Counted from the stretch's first letter, positions 8,801 to 17,835 are shown. The stretch: 41,842 bases of DNA from an uncultured Prevotellaceae bacterium (GCA_946415525.1 CAMKSZ010000003.1:1-41842), one strand, 5' to 3'. Notes: generated by a model from the letters alone, not told the origin. Translations and numbers: made by a program.

Positions 8801-10991
8801 AGGGTTGGTCCACTACAGGAGCGGCGATTTGAACAGAAGCAAAAGTGGCGTCGGCATTCGACTTGCCTGGTGTCGGTGTCCCACAATGTTCCCATGCGTC
8901 ATTACCATCAGTTTTCCTGGCATAACTAACACGCTCCAACGACTGGGGATAACTTTGTGAGAGCAGCGTCTTTCCTGTCTCGTCGCATAAATAGATGGTT
9001 CCTCCATCCACATCTAAGGAGAATGGTGCATTGATGGATGATATGTCGTTGCTATCGAACCAAACAACATAATACCCATTGGCGGGGACAACTCCCATTT
9101 CGCCGGGCATACGCCACTTTTGGGGCTGAGCCGGGTCGTCGGTGAGGTAGCATCCAGCCAAGGCGACGGGTCGGCTTGTAGGATTATAGAATTCCATCCA
9201 ACCGTCAAAATTGTAGGCAGGACTGACAAATTCATCCACATTCGAAGCCATGATTTCATTGATAAACAAGGCCTCGGGACCAGCAATGCTACTCACTACC
9301 CGAATTGTCAACGAGGCTTTCACCCCACTACCATCTACGGCTGTTGCCGTGATTTCGCAGGAACCGATGCCAACGCCTCTCACCAAACCATCTTGGTTTA
9401 CTGTAGCCACATTCTCATCGCTCGACGACCATTCCACATTCTTCATGAGGGCGTTCTCAGGCAAAACCACGGCTTGGCACTGGGCTGTCTCTCCTTCTAT
9501 GATTTCTTCCTTATCGATACTGAGTTCGATACTATTCACATTGACGATATTTCCACTATATTCCAGTTTGAAATTGTCGAAGATGCACCAATTTGAATAG
9601 GTATATTGGTCGGACGAAATCAAGATTAAATCATCAGGATATTCCGGATCGCTCTCGAATAGCAGTTGGTTTTGATAGGCACCATTGGCAAATGCCGTGC
9701 TGGCACTCTCCATATTGTCAGGGAAATAAGGGCCACCAAACCAATTGGGCGACCAGCACCCGTTGGTGTCGTCGTCGAAGGAGTAGTCGTAAATACTTTT
9801 CAAAGGCACCTCATTGCCACCTGCATAAAGCGTGGCGGGAATCTTCTCTGTTCCGTCAACATGTTTTCTATAGGCAGGTTCCTGGTCGCCATCTCGGTAG
9901 AAACCTTGGACTGACAAACGATAGTACCCTGGTTGGAGTCCCTTCAATTCTTGGTAGAAACTGAAAGTGCCATTCCAAAACTCAAAACATCCGAAGTTGG
10001 CTGTTTGTGAAGAGGCATTGCTCCACCAAGTCCATTCATCTGTGGAGTTATTGTCGAATCGAGGATTCTGGATATATAGATCAGTAACGTCAATCCAATC
10101 CAATTCATCGGTAGATTTAACGGTGATAGTTTTTGATGCCGATAGATTGGAACCGTCGGTGGTCGTGGCGGTGATGGTTGCTTGACCTGGGGAAATGCCC
10201 AAAACACGACTGTATCCAATCACTTTTGCCACGGTTTCATCGGAAGATGACCATTGAATGTTATGTGAACTTACATCGTCGGGACTAAGTTGGTATGAGA
10301 AAAACGTGCTCTCGCCGACATAAATTTCCGATTTGGCTGCCTCTATACTTAAATCTGTTGCCAACGTCAATTCGCCATCGTATTCGAGTTTGAAATTACT
10401 GAAAATACACCAATTGGAATATTGGTATTCATCGCATACGATATGGATGACAAAACCTTCGTCGGCCTCAAACTCAATGACATTTGTGTACTGTTCTCCA
10501 TAAAATGCATCAGACGCTGTTGACATTTGGTTGGGATAATTGTGAATCCCATCAGGCGACCAACTTCCCCAAACAGATTGTTCGAAGGAAAAGGAAAACA
10601 CACTGAGCAATGGCTTCTCGGCAATGACATTGGTTTGTTCGTTGTCCATAATCCTCACGTACGCAGGAATGGTTTCGTTGCCACGCTCGTAATTTTCGTA
10701 GATGGCATCGAAGTCGCCAGCCCTGTAGAAACCTTGGAAAGAGAGGCGATAACGTCCTTTGTGCGTTCCGATAGTATATTGCCACATGTCAAAAGTTCCG
10801 TTCCAAAACTCAAAACAATTATAGTTGGCTGTTTGTGAACTGGCATTGCTGTTCCAATTCCAACCGTCTGTTTGGTTGTTTCCGAAATCAGGGGAAGACA
10901 AGTGGTAAGCGGTAACGTCCTTCCATTCCGCCTTGGCGACAACCGCTGTCGCCAATAGCAATATGAAGAGAATAGTTTTCTTGCTGCTCAT
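5844..10991 (-). CDS. Giant secreted multidomain protein: two repeated GW/FYR modules, two Big_2-like domains, two lamin-tail domains, chitobiase-like beta domain, CotH kinase-like domain and T9SS-like C-terminal tail
   Basis: 1715 aa, signal peptide; CotH-like block (GGWSRAFTPHAFKLKGSKELGG...LQVRNGGND...GQYIGVLNVREPNNKHYVYANYG...FVLFDLDGSFNGG); lamin-tail blocks LFINEIMASN...GWMEFYNP and VCINEVSGSND...GDWLELYN; Big2 WSSSDETVAKV and WSSSDENVATV; C-terminal VEIFTADGRKVES...LPSGFYIAKAADNNQNKVACKFMK. Confidence 0.85.
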   Translation of the reverse strand: MSSKKTILFILLLATAVVAKAEWKDVTAYHLSSPDFGNNQTDGWNWNSNASSQTANYNCFEFWNGTFDMWQYTIGTHKGRYRLSFQGFYRAGDFDAIYENYERGNETIPAYVRIMDNEQTNVIAEKPLLSVFSFSFEQSVWGSWSPDGIHNYPNQMSTASDAFYGEQYTNVIEFEADEGFVIHIVCDEYQYSNWCIFSNFKLEYDGELTLATDLSIEAAKSEIYVGESTFFSYQLSPDDVSSHNIQWSSSDETVAKVIGYSRVLGISPGQATITATTTDGSNLSASKTITVKSTDELDWIDVTDLYIQNPRFDNNSTDEWTWWSNASSQTANFGCFEFWNGTFSFYQELKGLQPGYYRLSVQGFYRDGDQEPAYRKHVDGTEKIPATLYAGGNEVPLKSIYDYSFDDDTNGCWSPNWFGGPYFPDNMESASTAFANGAYQNQLLFESDPEYPDDLILISSDQYTYSNWCIFDNFKLEYSGNIVNVNSIELSIDKEEIIEGETAQCQAVVLPENALMKNVEWSSSDENVATVNQDGLVRGVGIGSCEITATAVDGSGVKASLTIRVVSSIAGPEALFINEIMASNVDEFVSPAYNFDGWMEFYNPTSRPVALAGCYLTDDPAQPQKWRMPGEMGVVPANGYYVVWFDSNDISSINAPFSLDVDGGTIYLCDETGKTLLSQSYPQSLERVSYARKTDGNDAWEHCGTPTPGKSNADATFASVQIAAPVVDQPSQLFNSPLSVNVTIPAGCTLRYTTDGSLPTMTNGSTNQTGQFTVSATLCYRFRLFADGMLPSRVTTRSFIYHDQDYTLPILSVVSDPKFLYDNTLGVMVRGTNGRPGNGQSSNCNWNMSWDRPVNFSYLNTDGEMVLNQDANLEMCGGWSRAFTPHAFKLKGSKELGGDKNLPYPFFEDKPYIRNRTLQVRNGGNDNVCRIKDPALQYIIQSSGANIDCQSYQPVHEFINGQYIGVLNVREPNNKHYVYANYGWDDDEIDQFEMSPDSGYVQKCGTEASYIQLVDNLSVDAANSDTYAEICKLLDIDEYVYYMATEFYLGNWDWPQNNVKGFRKSEDGKYRFVLFDLDGSFNGGDPFSGFMGKEIYTFDQLYPRSLGRITDQIRFVTLFRNLLNNSEFRKKFIDTFCLIGGSVLEANRSIDIVNRLVARVNPAMQLEGGSANNTANSIKNFLSSRLGQVNMSLQYFSSFELYDKQAQRVRLGSDTDGAQILVNGIQVPTGSFDGYLYQPMKLRAVAPAGYAFQGWLNGSGDGTEVVASGANWRYYDQGSLDGSNWSSPSYAENGWKSGNSPLGYGKSEVRTTLNYGNSSNKRPTAYFRTSFNLDKGPGSKDEVLMRFTIDDGFIVYVNGSEAGRYNMPSGSVGYNTFATTYAQGNPDYGTMSLSPGLFHSGNNVIAVEVHNNSATSTDLLWDMSLVITNNSQPKSFYSTDAEIQLPDGDVNLTASYRELTEAEKTEARVNPVCINEVSGSNDCYVNEYGKKGDWLELYNTTDQKIDIEGMYLSDNVEKPLKCQISKGSTNANTIIPAHGHLLVWCDNLATTSQALHASFKISGQGGVILLTAANRSWTDVIAYSGHDGNSTVGRFPDGTNNVYLMDVPTIGKSNILTSNMKVIDQTDRVEEHDMMIASANGLHICYANQYLMVKSEEKGSVKVEIFTADGRKVESQMVEVGLGTAKVDVSHLPSGFYIAKAADNNQNKVACKFMK
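9552..10100 (-). repeat. GW/FYR module, copy 2 in the CotH protein
   Basis: WIDVTDLYIQNPRFDNNSTDEWTWWSNASSQTANFGCFEFWNGTFSFYQELKGLQPGYYRLSVQGFYRDGD...YSNWCIFDNFKLEYSG. Confidence 0.85.
10374..10928 (-). repeat. GW/FYR module, copy 1 in the CotH protein
   Basis: EWKDVTAYHLSSPDFGNNQTDGWNWNSNASSQTANYNCFEFWNGTFDMWQYTIGTHKGRYRLSFQGFYRAGD...YSNWCIFSNFKLEYDG; also conserved at DNA level with copy 2. Confidence 0.85.
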
Positions 10992-11023
10992 TTTGTTGTG
11001 ATTGCGTTATGTTTGTAATAGAG

Positions 11024-14000
11024 TTATTTCTTGACAATTTTGCGTGCCTTGTGGCCTTTTGATACAATCATAAGTCCTTTTGAAGCATTGGTGCGCTGAC
11101 CGGAAATCGAGAAGTTAACGACGGGGGATTGTTGAGATTCACTTTCAATTGTTGATATGCCATCGGGATCTTCAACAATATTCATCGTTAGTCCATCCCA
11201 CGAATTGATTTCCTCTATTCCATCAAGTTTGTAAATAAAGGCAGTGTAGTTCTCTATGACTGGACGCTCATCAGACACTTTACACCATTTTCCGTCGCTC
11301 AGCACATAACTGCCAAGAGGAACCCGGGCAGAAGTGACAAAGAAACCTCGCAAATTGTTCTCGTTTGCATAATAGGATGCGCTGGATGCTTTTTCACCAT
11401 ATTCATAGAAAATCAGGTTGGGAGAAGAAGCCAAGAAGATACAGGGCTGTCCAGCAGCGACATTGGCCATCTCCTCAATGCAAATCTTGGAATGGTCGGG
11501 CAAGATGCCAGCGATGCGGAAACATCTCACACCTTGCGGTACGTCGAAAGCATACGGACGACAAATGGTGCCCCACTCTCCTTCCGCCACAGCCATTTTG
11601 TGAATAGGATGATACTTAAGTACAAAATCAGTAGCGCACCACCATCCTTCACGCTTGTCGCCTGTGTTGTTGGTGTCTCCGAAGCGATGCCATGCATTGT
11701 CGATTGCTCCTTGTTTCGAACTGGTAAACCCAATGGTCAATTCACCGTCTTGAGGTACATAGACCGGAGTGGTAGTCAGCGTCTGCCAAATATTCCCAAC
11801 CGTTGGGAGGTCGAAATAGTCTGCTTTCAAAGAAGGAGTGTTGACCGTTTCGCTACCATTGGAAATATATCCTCTTTGGTCGCTGAGACAATAATGTTCG
11901 GTCGTAGCCTTACATTCAAGAGCGTAAAGACCTTCTTCGAGTTTTTCAATCTTTTGTCTTACTCCCATGGTTTTGGAAAGTCCTTCGGATGCACTGATGC
12001 CGCTCCACCATGCATTCCAACAACTTTTTCCATTGACAGTGTTGACACGTTGGTCGCCACCTGTATAGGTGCCGGTTTTCACTTCCCATCCGTTGGATGT
12101 GGCAAAATTGGGTTGCACGGGTTGGGTTTCTGCATCAGTCATGGGGAAAAAAGCATTAAGGGCATCCTCAAGAGCCGTTTTCGCTGCCATGATTCCTTCG
12201 GCTGTTGCTGCGGCATGGGCTGCATTCACAGCATCATCCAGGCGTTCTCGACCAGCAAATTGCATGCCGTTAAGGGCGGAAACGACATTCATCATAGAAT
12301 CGATAGCCAATTTGTCGGAAAGGGCTTGCTTGAGGTTGTCGATAGCCGCTTGTGCTTGATAATAAGATTGCTCACCTTCTGGCTGCAACGAAGCAAGAAT
12401 CGTTTCTAATTCATCGTTTAGGAAAGGCAGTTCTTGATTGCTCTTAGAGGTCAAACTGGCCATGGCGACCAACTCTTCAAAGCCATCTATCATGGCTTCC
12501 TTCTGGGTGGCAAATAACTGTCGAAGTTCGACTTTGTCGATTTGTCCTGTGGCATTCAGCCAGCGGAAAGCCAAGAGGAGTTGGGAATAATCCTGGCTGT
12601 TGAACACAAACGATTGTTTCTGCCAATCGGAAGTTTCGGCTGCCGTAGCCACGGCCACCGACTCGCTTTTACCGTCTTTCGACAGAGCGGCCTTCACATA
12701 CTTGCCGGCCTTCCGGGTGGCGATACTAAAGACGTACTCCTTGTTTGGTTCTATTTCCACCACACGTTTAAGCGAAGCGGCATGGTCGATTCCCCCAGAA
12801 CCATATGCTTGGAGGTAGGCTCCTCCTCCATGTCCTCCCACGGGAACAACCTGGAAATATGGTTGGGCAATGTCTGTTCCTGCACCGTTTTTCCAGTCGG
12901 TTGTACCCCAATCAAATTCGCCATTAAAGATAATGTTGCCGCCCATGTAACGATTTTCGCCTTTCGAGTCTGTGATGATGTCGCCAACTTCAAAATCATC
13001 GTTGGTGAAATAATCTACACCGTTGAGGTCCACAATATGTACGCGATATTGAGCACCTTCTGGAGAGTCGGTATCTTGAAAAACATAGTTGGCGGCAGCC
13101 TCTTTTTGCTCAATGGTGGCCAGCACTTGCCATTGTCCCCCCCTTGTTTTCCGTTGCACTTCCATCAATTGGTTGTATTCACCATTTTGGTCGTGCCATT
13201 TCAAGACAGCGATGCCATTGGCGATGGAAATGCTATAATTGGAGATGCCGTATTGTCTCGGGGTGGTAGGAATGAATTCATATTTGCCATTGTAGCCAAC
13301 ACCTGTATTCATGCTGGCATAGTATTCGCCAGCAGGAGTCAACGTGCCGTTGCTCAGATATAATTTGGAACAGTTGGCTTCGCTGTTCCAATAGAAATAG
13401 CGCTCTATATAGTCCCAAGAGTTGAGTTTGGTGCAAATGCTCTGGATTGCAGTTTTATTTTGGTTGAGTTGGCTGGTCGTTGGATTGTTGCGGTTGTCGC
13501 CTGTGGCAATACCGAAGATGCCGTTGTTGTTCCACGATGCACCCCACACCCATTCAGAAATCCAGATAGGGCGCTTGTACCTGTCCACCCAACTACCTTT
13601 GATGTTGTTGAAACTGCCCTCGGTCCAATAACAATGTAAGTCGATGATGTCGCATCTCCAGCCTCGTGCATCGATGGAGTCCATGAAAGCCCTTAAATGA
13701 TTGAGGCTTCCATCGTGTGAAGACGGAGAGCAAAGCCGCATACCTGTGGCCATCAAGTTTTCCCAGTTGGCCAAGATGTCGTCCACGCTTTGTGGGTGGT
13801 CGTCGGCAGAGTTGCCCGGCTCATTGTTGGTCTTCATGTGTGGTGAGTAGGTTACACTTCCACAGGCACTGGCAGACGGCCAGTCTTCGTATATGTGATG
13901 GGGGACACATTCTGTATTCAATCCCCTGTCTTCGCCAAGTCCAAAAGAGTAGCAACTTGTAACATTGAGTTTGCTGCATGGATCTGCCCTTGTGTCATTG

Positions 14001-14659
14001 GCCAACCCCGACTTGCTGTTGTAATTCCACTTGAAGATACGGTAAGAAGAAATCCGCCCGGATAGGATTTGGGGGAGTTCTGCAAACTCAAGGTCGCCAT
14101 CGGCAGCGATGAAGCATCTGCTATAGCCTCTTCCACGAGGAAGGGTGGAGAATGTCACCATGTATCCTCGTTTCAATTTGAAACTTTTAATCCGGTTGTT
14201 GAGTTTAGCGTCACTTAATGTGTTCATAAATCCACCGCTATTCTCTAAACCGAAATCATCGACAGCGTCACCGCCAAAATCTTTTTCCGAAAATACGGTC
14301 AATGGCTTGACATTGTTGCCGTATGGGAGGATAATGGCACCGATATTGTGTATCCTCACCTGGCAGTTAGCGCCGATGCTTGCCCTTGTACCATTGATTT
14401 TGACATGGGAAAGATAGGAAGAAACTTTCGAGGGCTTTACTTTGTTTAATATAAGAACGGCTTGCTCGTTTGCGATATCTACCCAACCATCATTGCCAAA
14501 AGGTGTATCGGAAGTAATGATGAAATCCATGGCGTCGTTGACTACTACCTGTTCGTTCACACTGATAACAGTCTTTTGGGCATTTGCCATGCCATTATTG
14601 GGCACCAGCAATAATAGCAATGCCACAAGAGATGATTTGACCTGTTTTAGAATATCCAT
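11024..14659 (-). CDS. Secreted GH128-like / Asl1-like glycoside hydrolase with C-terminal CBM-like domains and T9SS-like tail
   Basis: 1211 aa; catalytic-like MKTNNEPGN (E280) and RPIWISEWVWG (E369) with YIERYFYWNSEANCSKLY, characteristic of the Glyco_hydro_cc/GH128 group; middle beta-sandwich NIIFNGEFDWGTTDWKNGAGTD...; helical FIVAR-like segment; tail SISGQRTNASKGLMIVSKGHKARKIVKK. Confidence 0.75.
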   Translation of the reverse strand: MDILKQVKSSLVALLLLLVPNNGMANAQKTVISVNEQVVVNDAMDFIITSDTPFGNDGWVDIANEQAVLILNKVKPSKVSSYLSHVKINGTRASIGANCQVRIHNIGAIILPYGNNVKPLTVFSEKDFGGDAVDDFGLENSGGFMNTLSDAKLNNRIKSFKLKRGYMVTFSTLPRGRGYSRCFIAADGDLEFAELPQILSGRISSYRIFKWNYNSKSGLANDTRADPCSKLNVTSCYSFGLGEDRGLNTECVPHHIYEDWPSASACGSVTYSPHMKTNNEPGNSADDHPQSVDDILANWENLMATGMRLCSPSSHDGSLNHLRAFMDSIDARGWRCDIIDLHCYWTEGSFNNIKGSWVDRYKRPIWISEWVWGASWNNNGIFGIATGDNRNNPTTSQLNQNKTAIQSICTKLNSWDYIERYFYWNSEANCSKLYLSNGTLTPAGEYYASMNTGVGYNGKYEFIPTTPRQYGISNYSISIANGIAVLKWHDQNGEYNQLMEVQRKTRGGQWQVLATIEQKEAAANYVFQDTDSPEGAQYRVHIVDLNGVDYFTNDDFEVGDIITDSKGENRYMGGNIIFNGEFDWGTTDWKNGAGTDIAQPYFQVVPVGGHGGGAYLQAYGSGGIDHAASLKRVVEIEPNKEYVFSIATRKAGKYVKAALSKDGKSESVAVATAAETSDWQKQSFVFNSQDYSQLLLAFRWLNATGQIDKVELRQLFATQKEAMIDGFEELVAMASLTSKSNQELPFLNDELETILASLQPEGEQSYYQAQAAIDNLKQALSDKLAIDSMMNVVSALNGMQFAGRERLDDAVNAAHAAATAEGIMAAKTALEDALNAFFPMTDAETQPVQPNFATSNGWEVKTGTYTGGDQRVNTVNGKSCWNAWWSGISASEGLSKTMGVRQKIEKLEEGLYALECKATTEHYCLSDQRGYISNGSETVNTPSLKADYFDLPTVGNIWQTLTTTPVYVPQDGELTIGFTSSKQGAIDNAWHRFGDTNNTGDKREGWWCATDFVLKYHPIHKMAVAEGEWGTICRPYAFDVPQGVRCFRIAGILPDHSKICIEEMANVAAGQPCIFLASSPNLIFYEYGEKASSASYYANENNLRGFFVTSARVPLGSYVLSDGKWCKVSDERPVIENYTAFIYKLDGIEEINSWDGLTMNIVEDPDGISTIESESQQSPVVNFSISGQRTNASKGLMIVSKGHKARKIVKK
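11605..12110 (-). repeat. Divergent GW-type module within the GH128-like protein (possible relative of the GW/FYR module)
   Basis: NGWEVKTGTYTGG...CWNAWW...KLEEGLYALECKATT...GELTIGFTSSKQGA...GWWCATDFVLKYHP has the same motif order as the other modules but lacks FYR..G. Confidence 0.45.
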
Positions 14660-14741
14660 GATTGACTTATTTTATAAAAGGCTAAAAACTAATTATCGAA
14701 CTTACGTTAGTAATTGTATAGATTGTAGTTATATATGGGTG

Positions 14742-14749
14742 CAAAAATA
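14742..14749 (-). promoter_or_regulatory. Candidate -7 element for the 14659-5844 minus-strand gene pair
   Basis: Minus-strand TATTTTTG (TAnnTTTG), ~80 bp upstream of the 14659 start; no clear -33 element. Confidence 0.35.
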
Positions 14750-14813
14750 ATAAAAAAAACACATAATGTGAAATTAAGCATTCTAAAAAGTTAGGTGATA
14801 ATGATTTTTTGGT

Positions 14814-14821
14814 TAATTTTG
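14814..14821 (+). promoter_or_regulatory. Candidate -7 element for the 14847 gene
   Basis: TAATTTTG matches TAnnTTTG, 25 bp before the ATG; -33 element unclear. Confidence 0.4.
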
Positions 14822-14846
14822 CCGTAGATAAAAAACAATCGCCACC

Positions 14847-17636
14847 ATGAAATATTTTCTCTGTCTTGTCTCTTGTGTCTTGATGGCTGTCGCTGCATAT
14901 TCCCAATCCCATGTTGATAGTATCTGCAGTATGCTCAAGGGAGTGCCTGTACAGGAGAAGGTTTATCTCCACCTCGACAATAATTGTTATTTCAAAGGAG
15001 ATACCATTTGGTATAAAGCATATGTTGTCAGGGCCGACAATAACCAGTTCACCGACATGAGCCGCCTGCTTCATGTTGAGTTGGTGTCACCCGACGGAAT
15101 GATGGTGGAGCGGCAGCAAATCATCATCTCCAATAATGGGTTTTGCTGTGGTAACTTTGAACTAAAAGACTCTCTCTATTCGGGTTTTTACGAAATTAGA
15201 GCCTACACACGCTGGATGATGAATTTCGATGTGACGGAACATCCTTTCTGGCAAAAGGATAGATATATGTTTTATTCTTTAGACATGGCTCGTGATTTTT
15301 TTCGCCAATATGGCATTGTCCATTCACGTGTGGTGCCAGTCTATGAGCGTCCTGACGAGACGGGTGACTACCGCAATAGATATTTCCAAAGTCGGCCGAA
15401 AGAAACCATTGCCAAGGAGGTTAAAGACCGTCTTAATGTCACATTCTACCCTGAAGGTGGCCATTTGATTGCCGGCGTCTCTTGCCGTGTTGCTTTTGAA
15501 GCCACCAACTCAAGTGGCGAGCAGGTAAATGTGAAGGGCTATGTAGAAGGTAGGGAAATAAGCACCACCCATCAAGGGCGAGGAGTATTCGACGTCAAGG
15601 TTCCTGAAGCAAAGAAACTCCAAGCAGAATTTATCTATCAAGGTAAAACTTATCATTTCGACTTGCCGCCCGCATCTCCTATTGGATGCTCTTTGGCCTT
15701 GGAAGTAGCAGACAACAAGATAAAGGCAAATATGGTTGACTGCAATTTACCTGATGACAGGACATATCTTGCCTTGGTGCTTCATGGTGGAGTTTGCCAA
15801 CAATGCCAGCCGATAAATTGGGATGGAAAAGGTATGGCAAACTTAACGTGGGACGCGCAAGAGTTGCCCACTGGGGTCAATGACCTTATTGTCATCGACA
15901 ATCAGGGCAATCCTTTAGCCGACAGATTGTTTTTTGTCAATAATCACGACATTACCAACAACTATGTGGAGGTGGAGGGGTTGAAAGACGAGTATGCCCC
16001 ACATTCGCTTATATCCCTTGATTTCCATACAGCAGCAGATGCGGGAACGATTTCCATCTCAGTTCGCGACCACTCGTCAGAGTCTGCTACTTTCGACGAT
16101 GGCAATATTATGACAGAATTGCTCCTTTCGAGTGAACTCAAAGGCTTCATCCCCCACCCCTCTTACTATTTTGAATCGTCTGACGATTCACACCAAAAAG
16201 CATTGGATTTGCTCATGATGGTGCAAGGATGGCGTCGCTACGACATCAAAGACCTATTGTCTAACAAGCCAATGCGATATACCCCGGAGAAAGATATTAC
16301 TGTAGAAGGGCAAATCTATAAGACAATCTACCTCAACGACAAAGACTATTCTGCCGATGAGCAATGGGCAGACGAGTTTTTTAATTCAGGAGGCATAGAA
16401 AACCTCTCGAAAAACGATGGGTCATCAAATACCTCCGACTATGATGACTCAGAAGCCACCACCAGTGTGTCGCCTGTCAATCCAATTAATAATAATGTGG
16501 ATGAACAGTATTTGATGAACTATGGCGGTCTCAAAAAAGAAGTGGCTTTGGAGAGTGAGTTGATATTGGGAAATGATGTCTATACCGTAAGCACCGAAAC
16601 CCATGATGGTGGGAAATTTTCATTCCATGTTCCGCCTTTTTACGGTAAGGGAATCCTCACCATGTCCGCACACAAAAAGGGAATGAGTGAGAAAGAACTC
16701 AAGAATTACGCCATAAAAGGAAGACTTGACGAGGACCAATATCCTGCTTTTTACGTCAAGCGTCATCTCTTCTATCCCATTTTTGCAAAGAAATACTCCT
16801 TCTATCAATGCCATGTACCTTGGGATGAAACAATGGTCAATGAAGAATCGTATGAAGTTCCTGATACCGTGCACTTATCATCGATGGACAAAACGTTGAA
16901 AAGCGTTGAAATAAAAGGAAAAAGGAGACGTGGACGTCGTTCAATTGATTATACCCGCCCTCTTTGTTCCTATGATGCTGTTGAACTCTATAACCTTGCC
17001 ACTGATTATGGCCTCTCGTATGGGAAATTCATATCCAGCATATTCCCAAGGCAAGTTACTATGTTGCTATTGGGCAATTTGAACACTCCCAGAGACCTCA
17101 CTATAAAGAATAGCATCAACTATTACTTGAGATATCTGGAGAGCATTTACAAAGACAGCACGGATGCCGCTCGGGAAAAAATAGAAATCATGAAAATAGG
17201 CGGTTACGACAGTATGGGTTTTAGGGAAATCAAATTGAAAAGACTCAAGACTATTCATATCTTCTCTGATTTTGAATTGCGCAATGAGGACATTCCAATG
17301 GTGCATGCCCAGGACAACAGTATAAGCAACGATTATGACGTAACCATTGACTATCGTAGTTTGCTCAATGACGCTGTGCGCCCTACTTTCCGTGATAGAT
17401 GGATGGTCTTTCCCGGTATATATGAGCCAGATGACTTTTATCATCCCGATTATTCGAATGCTCCCCCATCGAATGAAATGGAAGATTATAGAAGAACGCT
17501 TTATTGGAATCCCAATGCCCAACTTGACAAGGACGGCTATTATCGTGCGCGTTTTTACAACAATAGCAATACGACCAAAATCACCATATCCATTGCAGGC
17601 ATAACTCGTGATGGTAAACCTATAACGAACAGGTAA
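14847..17636 (+). CDS. Secreted MG2-like (macroglobulin-type) beta-domain protein, TonB-plug-like C-terminal segment
   Basis: 929 aa; signal peptide; PVQEKVYLHLDNNCYFKGDTIWYKAYVV...SGFYEIRAYTRWMMNF is MG2-like; DLLMMVQGWRRYDI; KTLKSVEIKGKRRRGRRSIDYTRP resembles the start of a TonB plug, but no barrel follows. Confidence 0.6.
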   Translation: MKYFLCLVSCVLMAVAAYSQSHVDSICSMLKGVPVQEKVYLHLDNNCYFKGDTIWYKAYVVRADNNQFTDMSRLLHVELVSPDGMMVERQQIIISNNGFCCGNFELKDSLYSGFYEIRAYTRWMMNFDVTEHPFWQKDRYMFYSLDMARDFFRQYGIVHSRVVPVYERPDETGDYRNRYFQSRPKETIAKEVKDRLNVTFYPEGGHLIAGVSCRVAFEATNSSGEQVNVKGYVEGREISTTHQGRGVFDVKVPEAKKLQAEFIYQGKTYHFDLPPASPIGCSLALEVADNKIKANMVDCNLPDDRTYLALVLHGGVCQQCQPINWDGKGMANLTWDAQELPTGVNDLIVIDNQGNPLADRLFFVNNHDITNNYVEVEGLKDEYAPHSLISLDFHTAADAGTISISVRDHSSESATFDDGNIMTELLLSSELKGFIPHPSYYFESSDDSHQKALDLLMMVQGWRRYDIKDLLSNKPMRYTPEKDITVEGQIYKTIYLNDKDYSADEQWADEFFNSGGIENLSKNDGSSNTSDYDDSEATTSVSPVNPINNNVDEQYLMNYGGLKKEVALESELILGNDVYTVSTETHDGGKFSFHVPPFYGKGILTMSAHKKGMSEKELKNYAIKGRLDEDQYPAFYVKRHLFYPIFAKKYSFYQCHVPWDETMVNEESYEVPDTVHLSSMDKTLKSVEIKGKRRRGRRSIDYTRPLCSYDAVELYNLATDYGLSYGKFISSIFPRQVTMLLLGNLNTPRDLTIKNSINYYLRYLESIYKDSTDAAREKIEIMKIGGYDSMGFREIKLKRLKTIHIFSDFELRNEDIPMVHAQDNSISNDYDVTIDYRSLLNDAVRPTFRDRWMVFPGIYEPDDFYHPDYSNAPPSNEMEDYRRTLYWNPNAQLDKDGYYRARFYNNSNTTKITISIAGITRDGKPITNR

Positions 17637-17799
17637 CCATGTCTCTTCGTGTACCATTGATGAAGTGATTGGCATGGAATAATCCTTATAAGTTGAACAT
17701 CAGGCCCAACTGGACATCCAATTTCTATTAATAATTGTTAAAACACAAGTTGAGTGTGCTTCTTTCGATGGAATGTTTCTTTTTTAGCGGGAAAATTGC

Positions 17800-17807
17800 T
17801 ATCTTCG
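17800..17807 (+). promoter_or_regulatory. Candidate -7 element (TATCTTCG) for the 17836 gene
   Basis: One mismatch to TAnnTTTG, 28 bp before the ATG. Confidence 0.35.
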
Positions 17808-17835
17808 CAGAACATACTTTAAACCTACTACCATC

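Noticed and set aside
11492-12409. 305-aa and 273-aa (12542-13363) plus-strand ORFs within the GH128-like gene
   Set aside because: Opposite strand of an intact 1211-aa CDS with catalytic motifs; no coherent domain.
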